NCBI GenBank assembly: GCA_933207985.1
Contig: OW240912.1
Location: forward strand, 255,987,393-256,051,392
Source of the DNA: Pelobates cultripes
Lineage: Eukaryota > Chordata > Amphibia > Anura > Pelobatidae
Direction of reading: 5' to 3'
DNA length: 64,000 nucleotides
Shown: positions 47,852-59,366 of the stretch, piece by piece
How the letters are laid out: the number at the start of each line of letters is the position of its first letter
How positions within the stretch are numbered: the stretch's first letter is position 1
Made by a program: the position numbers and the translations under genes
Notes under the pieces: model-generated
What the model was told of the DNA's origin: nothing
Databases searched by the model: none
The model's input: the letters and a program-made list of their open reading frames with translations, nothing else

Positions 47852-48549
47852 CCCCATACGCTTATGCCTAGAAATGTTAATCCTGGAAAAGGGTCTAGGT
47901 GGGGGACAGTTGATAATATGAAATGTTTCCGGTGTAATGAACCTGGACATAAAGCTAGAGACTGTCCCTTGATTGATGAACCGATGCAATGCAATATTAG
48001 TCAGGATGTACAATTGTCTTGTTTGCTGAATTGTATGGAATCTGCTGTTGCCAACTGTAGTCACAATCCACAGATATGTTCCATAAGGGTGAATGGGAAA
48101 GAGGTTAGAGTTCTATTAGACTCCGGAAGTATGGCGACATTGATAACAAAATGCCTTGTACCTGAAACCGATGTTGATGCATTTCAGAAAATTGGTATAA
48201 TTTGTGTTCATGGTGACAAACGTGAATATCCTACAGCTTTGCTAAAATTTGAAAGCCTTTTCGGTACTGTTAATCATAGAGTGGGTGTAGTGGATAAATT
48301 GGCTTATGATGTGGTATTGGGAAGAGATTTTCCCCAATTTTTAGACTTGTGGGGTCTACAGGAAAAATAGTTCATGATTGTATAGCAAATGATGATTCTA
48401 GAAATGTGTTCCCTTTTTCTGACATAGAATGGGAAGGACTAGGCATAAGATCAGAGAAGGCTGAAGCCTCAAGTCACAGGCCAGCTTTAGTAGGAGATGA
48501 CCAGGGCCACGATAGTCAGGAAACCGATAACGGTCAGGATCAAGGCATT
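47852..48549 (+). pseudogene. Gmr1 zinc knuckle and aspartic protease, cut by the retrovirus
   Basis: In the gag frame, MKCFRCNEPGHKARDCP (about 47918-47968) is a CCHC nucleocapsid knuckle. It is followed by a retropepsin: VRVLLDSGSMATLIT (catalytic Asp in DSG, about 48119) and AYDVVLGRDFPQF. The frame stops at 48368-48370 beside a run of five A. The neighbouring frame continues to 48549 with an acidic linker (FPFSDIEWEGLGIRSE), so an indel near 48360 is likely. At 48549 the retroviral LTR begins. The same frame is picked up on the far side of the retrovirus, at 61178. Confidence 0.88.
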
Positions 48550-49045
48550 TGTTGTGGAAATAAGGTTGCACATATTTCCTAGTTAGTAAAAATGTCTATT
48601 TACTCATTCCACGATATACATTATAAAGCTATACACACATATTTTAATCAAGATGGCTGCTAGAAGCTTCTAACCCCTCCTCCCCCCCCCCTTTTAACAC
48701 CGACTAACTACCTCGTGCAGCAAGATGGCGCCGGGAAACCGTGGGAGACCCTCATGGTCCCAGTGACATCACCCTTAGTAGGCAGAGCATTAGGAAGACC
48801 ACTTAACACCTAACCAATTATTGATGTATTATTCCATGTTATCTCTGCCAATGCTTATGATGTAATTTTGCTTTAAAAGGGACCTGCCGTCCCCTCTGAA
48901 TAAACATTCCTCAAGTTATTCAACAACCTAGAACCTGTGTCTGGTGTGAATTACTTCAGGGAGCGTGCACGCATTGTTTCATTGATTTGGCCAGGGGCAG
49001 ATACACAAAGAAATAATCAATTCATTGACTGATTTTTCCATTTCA
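48550..49045 (+). repeat. 5' LTR of the endogenous retrovirus
   Basis: Starts TGTTGTGGAAATAAGG, ends TTTTTCCATTTCA. It contains a TATA-like TTTAAAAG (48872-48879) and AATAAA (48899-48904) only about 20 bases apart, so the U3/R border must be very close to the TATA-like box or another initiation signal is used. AAGATGGC motifs (48651, 48722) could bind YY1-type factors; that is inference. Confidence 0.93.
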
Positions 49046-49047
49046 AT

Positions 49048-49065
49048 TGGCGCCCAACGTGGGGC
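49048..49065 (+). other. Retroviral primer binding site, tRNA-Lys type
   Basis: TGGCGCCCAACGTGGGGC, two bases after the LTR, matches the tRNA-Lys1,2 primer site used for example by Mason-Pfizer-type betaretroviruses. Confidence 0.92.
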
Positions 49066-49999
49066 CACCGGAGGGCCGGTTCGGAGGGCCGGAAACCAAC
49101 GGACCGGAGCGGACCTCCGGAAAGTGGGACAAGCGGAGCCTGATCACCTCCATAATACAGCCGTTGCCTGTGTTATTCTCCTGTTTTGTGTCGGTCTGTC
49201 TCCGAGTCCACTTCCGGCTTCCAGAAGGCAACTAGAGACAGGTAATTAACTCATCCAGTGTGCCTTTTTAAACGAACCTATCGGTTGTCTATCTGCCTCC
49301 TGTATTTGTATGAATGTGTGTGACGGCCGGTGCATGTGCTTTCCTTCTGGAAATTTTAGCTTGACTGCCTAGCGGGCAGGGGACCCATTACAGCCGGAGA
49401 GGGCTGGGATTTAGCTTGACTGCCTAGCAGGCAGGGGACGCATTACAGCCGGAGAGGGCTGGGACTTAGCTTGACTACTGCTGTGTTTCATTAATAATTG
49501 TGTTACAGGGGGCCAGCCTGGTGGGGAAGGGCTGGGGATTGCTGCATTTTTGAATATTTGGTACTGGTGGTGTTAACATGTACATGGCCATTTTACTTTC
49601 TGTCATTCTGTGGTTTTTGTTCAACTGCTGTTACAGTGTGGGTACCCTTGGTGTGTGTGTGTGTGTGTTGTGTGGCTAGTTCTGGATTTGGGGGTTTACA
49701 CTCATCTCTATGTGTGTGATTTCTGTAAATGTCTTCTTGTTAGTGTAGCCACATTCATCTTTTCATTTGTCCTTTATCTCTCCTGTGTTTGCTGCCCAGA
49801 GCTGTGTTAGTCACCCACGCTCGCTCGCTCGCTCCGGTCCGTGGCCACCACCCCGGGTGGGCGGACCCCTGTGACTAGTCTACGTTTTGGGAAGACGCAC
49901 GGGACTCAAGTCCTCGTGGCAGTCGAGCACTGTAGACATTCCTCTTTCTTTTTCTCTGTATATCTGTCCCTTACACGTGGCTCACTTCGGTTGATCAAG
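49066..49999 (+). other. Retroviral leader, about 930 bases, no gene
   Basis: Unusually long for a leader. It contains a 55-bp direct tandem repeat (49357-49411, 49412-49466, then a partial third copy to about 49480). Each unit has CAGCC...GGCTG and GCCTAGC.GGC mini-hairpins. A GCTCGCTCGCTCGCTCC run lies at 49821. The packaging signal is expected here. Confidence 0.7.
49357..49480 (+). repeat. 55-bp tandem duplication in the retroviral leader
   Basis: TAGCTTGACTGCCTAGCGGG starts at 49357, again (one change) at 49412, and TAGCTTGACT at 49467. Two full copies and a partial third. Confidence 0.9.
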
Positions 50000-52900
50000 A
50001 TGGGGCAGGAACATGCTAGACCTGCTAAGGGATTGTTGGCTTGTGACATTGTGGAAGAAAGGGCGGGGGAAGATGCTATGTTAAAGATTAAAAAGATTGC
50101 TAAAGTGTGTGGTTTCCAGATGCCGCCTAGTGGGAGATTGCAACCTGAGTTTTGGAGGAAATTGCTTATAGATAAGGAGGGATTGTTATTGGATAATGGG
50201 CTTACGAAGGCTGTAGAGGCTTGGTATCGAGTAGCTAGAGGTCTCAAACGGGAGGGATGGATTGAGGAGGAATTAGACTTCGAAGGACAAATTGTACATG
50301 TGTACCATAGGAATGTTAACAATGATGATGTTTCTTCCACTGTCCCCCAGCCACCGCCCTATGATGGCGCCCAGAGCGTGACTATTAACTCCCGCCCTGC
50401 TTCCCCCGTCATTGCTCAGACTCCACCCTCTGGAGGTGTGACTCCAGCCCCCACCCCCTTGTGCCCCGTGCTCGGAGCCGATGGGGCTTACTATTATCCT
50501 GTGCCACTCCATACGTTCCCACCCACCCCAATGCTCCAACCTTTTCCCGACCAGACCCCATCCCCCGCCCCTCCCCCGTTACGTCAATTGACATTCCTCC
50601 GCCTCCCTGTCCCCCGCCACCTATACCTACGCTTGCCTTCGCCTCTACTCCTAGTCCAGATCCTGCCCCATCAGCTCCTACCCCGCCCACAGAGGTCCCC
50701 GCCTCCTCTCTTTCTCTCTCCACCCCGACTGACCCCTCCCCAGTGACGCCCGCTCACCCGTCTCCATCCACTGATCTCTCGTCCCTGCTCTCTGCCCTCT
50801 CGACCCTTACCCACCACACTGCTCCAGATCCCCCAGATCCTTGTCTTCCCGCTGATCCCTCTCCTCTTCCACCTCCGGACCTTTCTTCTCTTCTCTCCGT
50901 TCTTTCATCCTCCACTCAAATCACTACCCCCACCTCACCTGTCCTCCCTCCTGATCCTTCTCCTCCTCCTCCTCCTGTCCTTCCTACTCCTACCCCATCT
51001 CCATCGGACCTTACCTCCTTCTTCTCTAATCTTTCAAAACTAACCCGTCCCGCAACCTCTACTTCTCTACCCCCTCCGACTTCTTCTTCTTCTTCTTCTT
51101 CTAAAGATCCCTCATCCCTGCTTTCCGCTCTCATAAACCTTATCCAGCCTACTGATTCTGTTTCCCCCGCCTCTGCTTCCTCACACACTGCCGCTGCTGG
51201 CCCTTCCGCTACCTCTCCTCCTTCCATTGATCTTACACCACTAGTTACTACCTTCTCTGCCTTGTCCCATCCTCCCGCTACACTCCCAGGCACAACCCCT
51301 CCCACTCTCCAGGTTGACCCGACCACCACCCATACGTCATCACCGCCACCTGATATACCCGCCCCTAATACGTCACATCCTTCTGCCTCGTTGTCTCCTT
51401 CCCTCCCTGCCGATTTGTCATCACTCCTCTCCGCTCTCACTGCTACAACCCAGCCCCCAATCCCCACCCCTCCTACCCCTCCCCCAGTGACGCCCGAGCC
51501 AACCACCGCCAATGACCTGTCCGTCTCCATATCCGCCCTCATCTCCGCTGTTACGTCCTTGGTCAATTCTGCTATCCCTACACCGCCCCCTGCAGATTTG
51601 CCTCCTCCTGATCCCCCAACCCCTTCCCCGCCTCCTGTCACCCGCCCTGAGTCTTCCGATCCAATCTCTGCCCTTGCTCATGTCCTTAATACTCTCCTAT
51701 CACGCCCATCCCAGCCGGCCCCCGTAACCACCCCCTCCATGGCATTGGTCCCTTATACTTCCCCCGCTAGCTCTAGTTGCCCAATCATGGTAGTTGGGTC
51801 TGATGTATCAGTGACGTCGGACCAACCCTATGCGGTGGGCGTTTCCCCACAGGCCTCAGGGATCCACCCAACCACCTCGCCCGTCAGCGGCCTCCCGGCC
51901 GCTCCAGCCACGGCTTCCCCCGAGACTACTCCTCACCGAGGCCCAGCGGTGCCCGGGGAGGTCGATGTGGAAGAACAGGATTCACCTTGCCCAGGGGGAA
52001 ACAGACTCCCCCAACGGCACTCTATCCCCCGAGGTTATACCCAGGTTAACCCTGGAGCGGATGGTGCACCGCCCATGTATGTCACATTCAACCCCTCCCA
52101 AGCCGCTACCCTTGTAACCTCACTCCCTGATCCTGAAAAGCAACCCATGCCCTTTTTCCGCAGAATGGCTCAGATTCGAAAAACATATTCTGCTGCATGG
52201 CGGGATCTTTTAAGTTTGTGTGAAATTAAAGCTGGAGATGCATACTGGCCAATCATGGCGAGGAGCTTTAATGATGCTCCATTCACTTCTGATACCGACT
52301 TTCGTTCTGGTATAACCTTCTGTGAACAACTCCGTGCTTGGGCACAGGATAAGTTAGCTGATCAGGCTACTTGTATAAATGACATTGTACAGGATAAACT
52401 TGAGTCTGTTGAGAAATATCACTCTAGATTAACTCAGACCTTCTCAGACTTAGGGTTCAGTACCTATAACAAAGCACACACCCAGATGTTATCTGCAGCC
52501 TTCGTGGCTGGTCTTAAGGAACACATTCGTAAGGGGTTAATTTCATCTCGTCCAGAGTACAGGATTATTCCGCTTGACACCCTCTTGTTGGTAGCCAAAG
52601 GTTTAGAGTCAGTTTTACAACCCACACAGAGGAGAGCTAGCCCACTGATGTTCACTACACCCACACCAATCACTGGTTCTGCCCATGTTCCCCAGGTATT
52701 CACTCAACACTACACTCAGCAGCCCCAAACACTTCCTGCATCTGTTCCCTCTTCCCGGGACCGGGCCCACATGACGAACAGGACCTGTTATAACTGTAAT
52801 CAGACCGGCCACTTCAGGAGGGAATGCCCTCACCCCAGAGTGCTCCGCCCGCAACCACCCCGGTACACTAGTCCCCAGGTCACGGGCTATAGCTACCCCT

Positions 52901-53169
52901 CCACAGGTTACTTCCATGACTTGCCTCACCCACAGTTGCCACAGCTTCCTCCGCCTCCTGAATACACCCAGACCCGGCCCCCTGCTTCAGAGGCCCGTGC
53001 CTACCCTCCGGCTACCGCTGATGGGTTTGACACGGATGATTTCCAAGAAAATCAACCCCTGCCTCGACATACCCGCCCTGCCCGTCCTGCTATGCAGCCT
53101 AGCCACCCTCCCACCTCTTCCCGCCGGTATCAAGGGCCCGACCAGGCCCATTTAGATTTACTACAATAG
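50000..53169 (+). pseudogene. gag: Retroviral Gag polyprotein, frameshifted, with repeated motif region
   Basis: Starts MGQEHARPAK, where Gly2 suggests N-myristoylation. Frame 2 runs to a stop at 50746. The Pro-rich text then continues in frame 1 (open 50461-53169), so a one-base indel or frame change lies near 50570. A matrix-like helical N-terminus (about residues 20-110) is followed by an extremely long Pro/Ser/Thr-rich region (50340-51960). This region contains about eight copies of a DLSSLLSAL-like motif. Next come a capsid-like part (FFRRMAQIRKTYSAAWRDLL; 52150-52620) and one CCHC zinc knuckle (CYNCNQTGHFRREC, about 52786-52830). It ends in TAG at 53167-53169. Main structural protein of the particle. 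Confidence 0.88.
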
Positions 53170-53181
53170 GTAACCGGCAAG

Positions 53182-55120
53182 CAGGGCCGGACTGGCCCAC
53201 CGGGATACCGGGAAATTTCCCGGTGGGCCGTCGGCACCTGGGGCTGGGCAGACACCTGGGTCTGCTGTCGGCCGCTGGGGAGGTCTTCTGGCGGCCGCTG
53301 GCGGACTTGTCCTGGCGGCTGCTGGGGGAGCTGCGCTGGCTCTGCTCCCCAGCGCACAGCTGAATGAGACTGGCGCCAGAATATGACGTCATATTCCGGC
53401 GCCGGTCTCATTCAGCAGCGCGCGAGGGCGGGAGAGCCAGCGCAGCTCCCCCAGCGGCCGCCAGAAGACCTCCCCAGCGGCTGCCAGGACATGTCCCCCA
53501 GATGCCCCCAGAAGACCTCCCCAGCGGTAAAAGTCCCCCAGCAGCCCCCAGAAGACCTCCCTCTGGCAGGTATAAGTAATGTGTCTGTCTGTGTTATGGT
53601 GTCTGTCTGTCTGTATGGTGTGTGTGTCTGTCTGTGTCATGGTGTCTGTCTGTATGGTGTGTGTCTGTCTGTCTGTGCCATGGTGTCTGTCTGTATGGTG
53701 TGTGTGTGTGTGTGTCTGTGTCATGGTGTCTGTCTGTCTGTATGGTGTGTGTGTCTGTCTGTGTCATGGTATCTGTCTGTCTGTATGGTTTGTGTGTGTC
53801 TCTGTCTGTGTCATGGTGTCTGTCTGTATGGTGTGTGTGTGTCTGTCTGTCTGTGTCATAGTGTCTGTCTGTCTGTATGGTGTGTGTGTCTGTGTCATGG
53901 TGTCTGTCTGTATGGTGTGTGTGTCTGTGTCATGGTGTCTGTCTGTATGGTGTGTGTGTCTGTCTGTGTCATGGTATCTGTCTGTCTGTATGGTGTGTCT
54001 GTCTGTCTGTGTCATGGTGTCTGTCTGTATGGTGTGTGTGTCTGTCTGTATGGTGTGTGTGTCTGTCTGTATGGTGTGTGTCTGTCTGTCCGTCATGGGG
54101 TGTGTGTGTGTGTCTGTCTGTCATTCATGGGGTGTGTGTCTGTCTGTCATTCATGGGGTGTGTGTCTGTCTGTCATTCATGGGGTGTGTGTCTGTCTGTC
54201 ATTCATGGGGTGTGTGTGTGTGTCTGTCCGTCATGGGGTGTGTGTCTGTCTGTCATGGGGTGTGTGTGTGTGTGTGTGTCTGTCTGTCATGAGGTGTGTG
54301 TGTGTGTCTGTCCGTCATGGTATGTGTGTGTCTATCTGTCCGTCATGGGGTGTGCCTGTCTTTGTCATGGTGTGTGTCTGTCTGTGTCATGGTGTGTGTG
54401 TATGTTTGTCATGGGGTGTGTATCTGTCATGGTATATGTGTGTTTCTGTGTCATGGTGTAAATGTGTGTTTAAAAATAGTGTTTTTGCTCACCTTTTTTT
54501 TTCCCCACGCAGCGTGCTGGTCTCCCCTCGACTGGCCCTGCCTCTATAGCTGAGATCATCAAGCTTGATGATCTCAGCCAATCCAATGTTTTGCCATAGG
54601 ATTGGCTGCAAAACGCCACTCCAATCAGCATCTCCTCATAGAGATGCATTGAATCAATGTATCTCTATGGGGAACGTTCAGCACCTACAGAGTGTGGAGG
54701 CCCTGAATGTAGGTGCACTAACACAGGAAGCACCTCTAGTGACCGTCTGAGTGACTGTCACTAGTAGTGTCACTTTGAAGCAATGTAAACACTGCCTTTT
54801 CTCTGAAAAGTCAGTATTTACGTTGAAAAGCCTGTAGGGACATGCTATAGACACCAGTACCACCACATTAAGCTGTGTGTGTGCGTCTGCTAGTGAGTGA
54901 GCTTGCTTGCATGCGTGTGCCTGCAAGTGAGTGAGCTTGTGTTTTTATGTCAATGAGCTGATGTATATCAGTAAGATTGTTTGTCTATGAGGCTGTGTAT
55001 CAATGAGCTTGTGTGTGTCACTGAAATGTCAGTGAAATTGCCTGTGTCTGCATGTTCGTATGCTTACTGTATAATTAAACGTTTTACCCTGAAAGGATCA
55101 ATATTTTATATTAGAAAAAG

Positions 55121-55164
<44 letters not shown>

Positions 55165-55287
55165 CTCAATCATCTGTCCTGGCAAGACATAGCCTTACAT
55201 ATTACACGCGACAATATATGGCGCAGTGACTTATGGGGCTGGCACAATTTTTTTCCAGGGCTGCTTTGTATCCCCAGTCCGGCCCTG
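53182..55287. mobile_element. hAT-like non-autonomous element inserted in the retrovirus
   Basis: Left end CAGGGCCGGACTGGCCCACC; right end in reverse CAGGGCCGGACTGGGGATAC. CCGGCAAG flanks both sides (53174-53181 and 55288-55295), a perfect 8-bp duplication. The first 300 bases are a large GC-rich palindrome centred near 53389 (AATATGACGTCATATT). Then follow a TG/TCTG minisatellite (53578-54470), a T2-like MITE fragment (about 54577-54880) and a TA run (55121-55162). No transposase. It separates gag from protease and is the youngest layer of the nest apart from possible later changes. Confidence 0.93.
53578..54470 (+). repeat. TCTG/TG minisatellite of about 0.9 kb
   Basis: Tandem units around GTGTCTGTCTGTATGGTGTG plus TGTCTGTCTGTGTCATG (about 30-40 bp). 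Three plus-strand frames stay open through it because the units rarely contain stops; these are not genes. Confidence 0.95.
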
Positions 55288-55295
55288 CCGGCAAG

Positions 55296-57457
55296 CCTGT
55301 GTCAGCAACCCCTGCCATGGCAGTGTCTGCAGGGGAGGGCCCCTAGCTACTGTAGTTCTCCCCGTAGAGGGTCATCCAACTACCTTTCTAGTTGACACAG
55401 GTGCAGCCCGAAGTGTTCTTAGGGAACAAGACCTGCCTGACCCCTTCTTTTTGTCTGACACCGATGTCTCCTGTTTTGGGGTGGATGGTACACCCCGCAG
55501 TAGCCCCCTCACTAAGCTTCTACATGTTGGTTCACACATACTCTCCCGGTTTGTTGTTTCTTCTACTTGTACCATTAACCTTCTGGGTGCTGATGTTCTT
55601 TCTCGGCTCCAGGCTTCTATTACCTTTACTGCTGATGGTCAGGTCCAGTTAACCACACCCTTATCACAGAAAGACACATCTGTACTCTGCTCTCTCCCCA
55701 TATTGTTAAACCTCACGGCCTCAACAGGGAATTCACGGGTCACACAAACCCCCAGTGCTCTGGACCGAATCCCAACAAACCTTTGGTCTACCGGCCCGGA
55801 TGACATCGGACGTCTCCAAGTGCCCCCCGTTGTAGTCAAGCTCCTGCCAGGTGCATTACCTTCCCGTAGGCCCCAGTATCCTCTGAAACCTGCACAAGCT
55901 GAAGCTATTACCAAACAAGTTGAGAGCCTACTCGCCAAGGGTGCACTCATTAAGTATGTGTCTCCATGTAATACTCCTCTTTTCCCTGTCAAGAAGAGAA
56001 CTGCCAAAGGCCAACCTGACCAGTACCGAATGGTCCAGGATCTTCGTGCTGTCAATGAAGTGACTGTCAAAGATACCGCCATTGTTCCAAACCCACACAC
56101 TCTCCTGTCTCAAGTCCCACCTACTGCCACAGTATTTACTGTAGTGGATCTGGCTAATGCATTTTTCAGTGTGCCACTTGACCCTTCCTGTCGATTCCTC
56201 TTCGCTTTTACCCACAAAGGACAACAATATACCTGGACTGTTATGCCACAGGGGGCCCAGAATTCCCCCACTCAGTTTGCCCGTGCCATGTCTTTGGTAC
56301 TGGAACCTTGGCAGAAATCCCACTCTGATGTTGTTCTCCTCCAATATGTCGATGATCTCCTTCTCTGTGCTCCAGACCTTCACACTGCTGAGCGAGACTC
56401 TGAGGACCTCCTATGTTTCCTTGCTGAATCTGGTTGCAAAGTTTCCAAATCCAAGCTGCAATGGTGCTGGCCCTCCGTGGTCTTCTTGGGACATTGTCTT
56501 TCCCATGGCACCAAGCATTTAACTTCACAACGTGTCCAAGCTATTCTGCAACTCCCATTGCCCGCAGCACATCAGACTCTTCATGCCTTTTTGGGACCTA
56601 TCACGTATTGCAGGTCCTGGATACCTGAAGCCTCGAAGCTCATGCAGCCACTCTATGATACCCTCAGGAGTGAGCCCTTCCATCTCTCAGAAGATGCTAT
56701 TGCCTGTTTTCACAGTCTGAAGAGCGCTATTGCATCAGCACCTGCCCTGGGACTCCCAAACTACCAGTTGCCTTTCAATCTGTTTGTTTCTGAAAAGTCT
56801 GGACATGCATCTGGAGTCCTTACCCAAAAACATGGAGCAAGACAGCGGCCTATTGGCTATTTCTCCTGCATGCTCGACCCTGTTGCTAGGGGAAGTCCCT
56901 CCTGCCTCAGAGCGGTGTTTGCTGCCAGTGCCATCTTGGACAAGACCAATGATTTTGTACTTGGTCACCACCTCACGGTGTTGGCCCCTCATGACATTTC
57001 TGCAATCCTCCAACAAGTCCAGCCTAAGCACCTTTCTTCTCAGCGTCACCTTCGCCTACAAACATCTTTACTGTTACCTGACAATGTGAAACTTCAGCGG
57101 TGTCTCTCCCTGAACCCGGCCACTCTTCTGCCACTTCCCAAGGGGGGAGTTGTGCAGTATAAGTATAGCTTGGACATCAACCCAGAGGGTCGAACAGATT
57201 TGCAGCTGCCTGTCCTTGCACCCCCACATGATGAACAATCAGAGACTTTACTCCACTGCACCTTGTGGTTTAAGGGCAGTCCAGGCGATGATATGAATTA
57301 TGAGGAAGAACTGTTCCAACTCAAGGAAATTCAAATCACTCTGACTGACTTGTTATGGGATTCCACAGGTACCATGTTCATCTTAGTTCATCTCCCAGAG
57401 AATGTGACACATCTCTACCGTCATTGGGAAACGGCTGTCCCACACATCACTCACTAA
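55296..57457 (+). pseudogene. pol: Retroviral protease and reverse transcriptase
   Basis: The frame is open from inside the inserted element; authentic retroviral sequence starts after the target duplication at 55296. Protease: TTFLVDTGAARSVL with the catalytic Asp at 55394-55396, then LLGADVLSRL. Reverse transcriptase: PVKKRTAKGQPDQYRMVQDL, FTVVDLANAFFSVPL, MPQGAQNSPTQFARAM and the active-site YVDD (56345-56356), then thumb and connection. The protease frame is offset by one base backwards from the end of gag once the inserted element is ignored. That would suit a -1 frameshift strategy, but I see no standard slippery heptamer. The frame stops at 57455-57457. Confidence 0.92.
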
Positions 57458-58154
57458 ATCCCCCGACATTTCATGGAAAGACTTAGGCCCGATGGCCAAG
57501 GCCTGGAATCAGATAACCCAAGAACAGCTGACCTCTATGGGGGTCAGCAAAAAGACTATTAACTACTGTACAGCAGGGTACCCTAGGTACCGCACAGAAG
57601 TCTGTGAGGACCAGCTCACCATAGACTGTGACCTTGATATTCCCCATGATTGTTTTGAACAAATGAAAATGGAAACTATGCACCTACCAACTGTGTATGA
57701 AGCTGCGTTACTTAACCCAGACCAAACACTGTTTGTGGACGGCTCAAGATTTGCTGATGAACAGGGACAATACCACACTGGGTATGCAGTCACCACAGGA
57801 AGTCAAGTATTACAAGCAGCGGCCCTTCAACCAACCAAGTCAGCTCAAGAAGCCGAGCTAACAGCCCTAACTGTGGCCTGCAAATTGTCCGATGGTCTAC
57901 GTGTCAATATTTATACAGACTCAAGGTATGCCCTGGGAGTGGCACATGACTTTGGCCTAATTTGGAAAACTAGAGGATTCCTCACAGCTACCGGTACCCA
58001 AGTGAAACATGGGGCAGCTATCGCAGAACTGATGGACGCTTTAGAACTTCCAGCGGAGGTGACGGTCTTAAAAGTAAAAGCCCACGGAAGGCTAGACTCA
58101 GAAGAAGCACGAGGCAACCACTTAGCTGATCAGGCTGCTAAGGAAGCAGCATGA
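57445..58154 (+). pseudogene. pol: Retroviral RNase H
   Basis: Continues pol in the next frame after a one-base shift near 57440. LFVDGSRFADEQGQYHTGYA (first catalytic Asp), AQEAELTALTVAC (Glu), NIYTDSRYALGVAHDFG (Asp) and NHLADQAAKEAA (Asp) give the full DEDD set, and the basic TGTQVKHGAAI loop is present. It degrades RNA in the RNA-DNA hybrid. It ends at an in-frame TGA (58152-58154), beyond which the same frame continues into integrase. Confidence 0.9.
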
Positions 58155-59366
58155 CAAGGATGGGAAGTGGACAGAAGAGTGGCCACAGATACAGTACCCA
58201 TCTACACTATGCAGACATTGCCTACGGATCTTAGGCTTCTAAAGGAACAACAAGCAGCTGCTACTCCCCAGGAGAAACAAAGTTGGAAGAACAAAGGAGC
58301 TGTTCTCCGTGATGATGTTTACACTATCAATCTCAAGTTTTGCCTACCCAGAAATATGTATCCAGCTGTGGTCCAATGGGCCCATGGGCCAGCCCACCTG
58401 TCAAAACACCTGATGAACTCATTGATTGATAAGTATTTCGAAGCACCAGGCATCACTACCTTAACACAGAATTACTGTAGATCTTGCACAATATGCGCTA
58501 AATGTAACCCTGGAAAGATTATTAAGACCGCACCTAATCACCTGGCCAAGCCGCAATACCCCTTTCAGAGGATACAGATTGACCATATTCAAATGCCAAA
58601 GAGTGGACGTTATGAATATGCACTGGTCATAGTGGACATGTTTTCAGGATGGCCAGAGGCCTTCCCAGTGGCCAATCTCACTGCAAGGACTACGGCCAAG
58701 TACCTTTTGACGGAAATTGTCTGCCGATATGGAGTTCCAGAAGTGATTGAGAGTGACCAAGGGACCTCCTTCACCGCCTCACTGACACGGGAAGTCTGGT
58801 CAGCACTGGGGGTGACCCTTGCATTCCACACACCATATCATCCACAGAGTAGTGGTAAGGTAGAGCGCATGAATGGCACTTTAAAAGCCAGAATGCTTAA
58901 AATGTCACAGGAGACTAACATGCCCTGGCCCGAGAGTCTTCCATTAGCGTACACTCCTAGGGGAAAATATAGCCTATCACCTTATGAGATTTTGTTTGGT
59001 ACAGCACCAAGGCTAGGTTGTTACTTCCCACAACTTCAGATCCAGTCAGATGCTATGGTAGATTATGTGACTGCCCTCTCACATGCCTTGACCAAAATAC
59101 ATGCCCAAGTGTTTTCTTCTATTCCAGATCCTGAGTCGAATACAGGTACACACAAGCTGCTCCCTGGTGATTGGGTTATGGTGATTGGGTTATGGTCAAG
59201 AAGTTTCTCAGGAAAACACACCCTAGAGCCAAGATTTGATGGCCCTTATCAAGTGCTTCTGATCACCGAAACGTCAGTTAAGCTAGCCGGAAAGAGTTCT
59301 TGGATTCACGCCTCGCATTGCAAGAAAGTGCCTACTCCAGAAGAGGCTATTCCTACTGAAACATGA
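58155..59366 (+). pseudogene. pol: Retroviral integrase
   Basis: Same frame as RNase H, separated only by the TGA. Counting from the Met at 58167: zinc-binding His/Cys region (H77, H81 and C107, C110), catalytic triad D139, D197 and E233 with 35 residues between the last two, as in active integrases, and a C-terminal LEPRFDGPYQVLL (GPY/F) module typical of gamma-like integrases. Joins viral DNA to the host genome. The stop overlaps the env start by four bases (ATGA, 59363-59366). The enzyme frame itself is intact. Confidence 0.92.

Noticed and set aside
50916..51641. 241-codon minus-strand frame opposite retroviral gag
   Set aside because: A Gly/Glu/Val-rich mirror of the Pro/Ser-rich gag region; explained by the codon bias of the true frame.
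53383..54553. Overlapping long open frames rich in Val, Cys, Ser and Leu (up to 388 codons)
   Set aside because: They are translations of a TG/TCTG minisatellite in which all three plus frames stay open. No conserved domain and no start signal.
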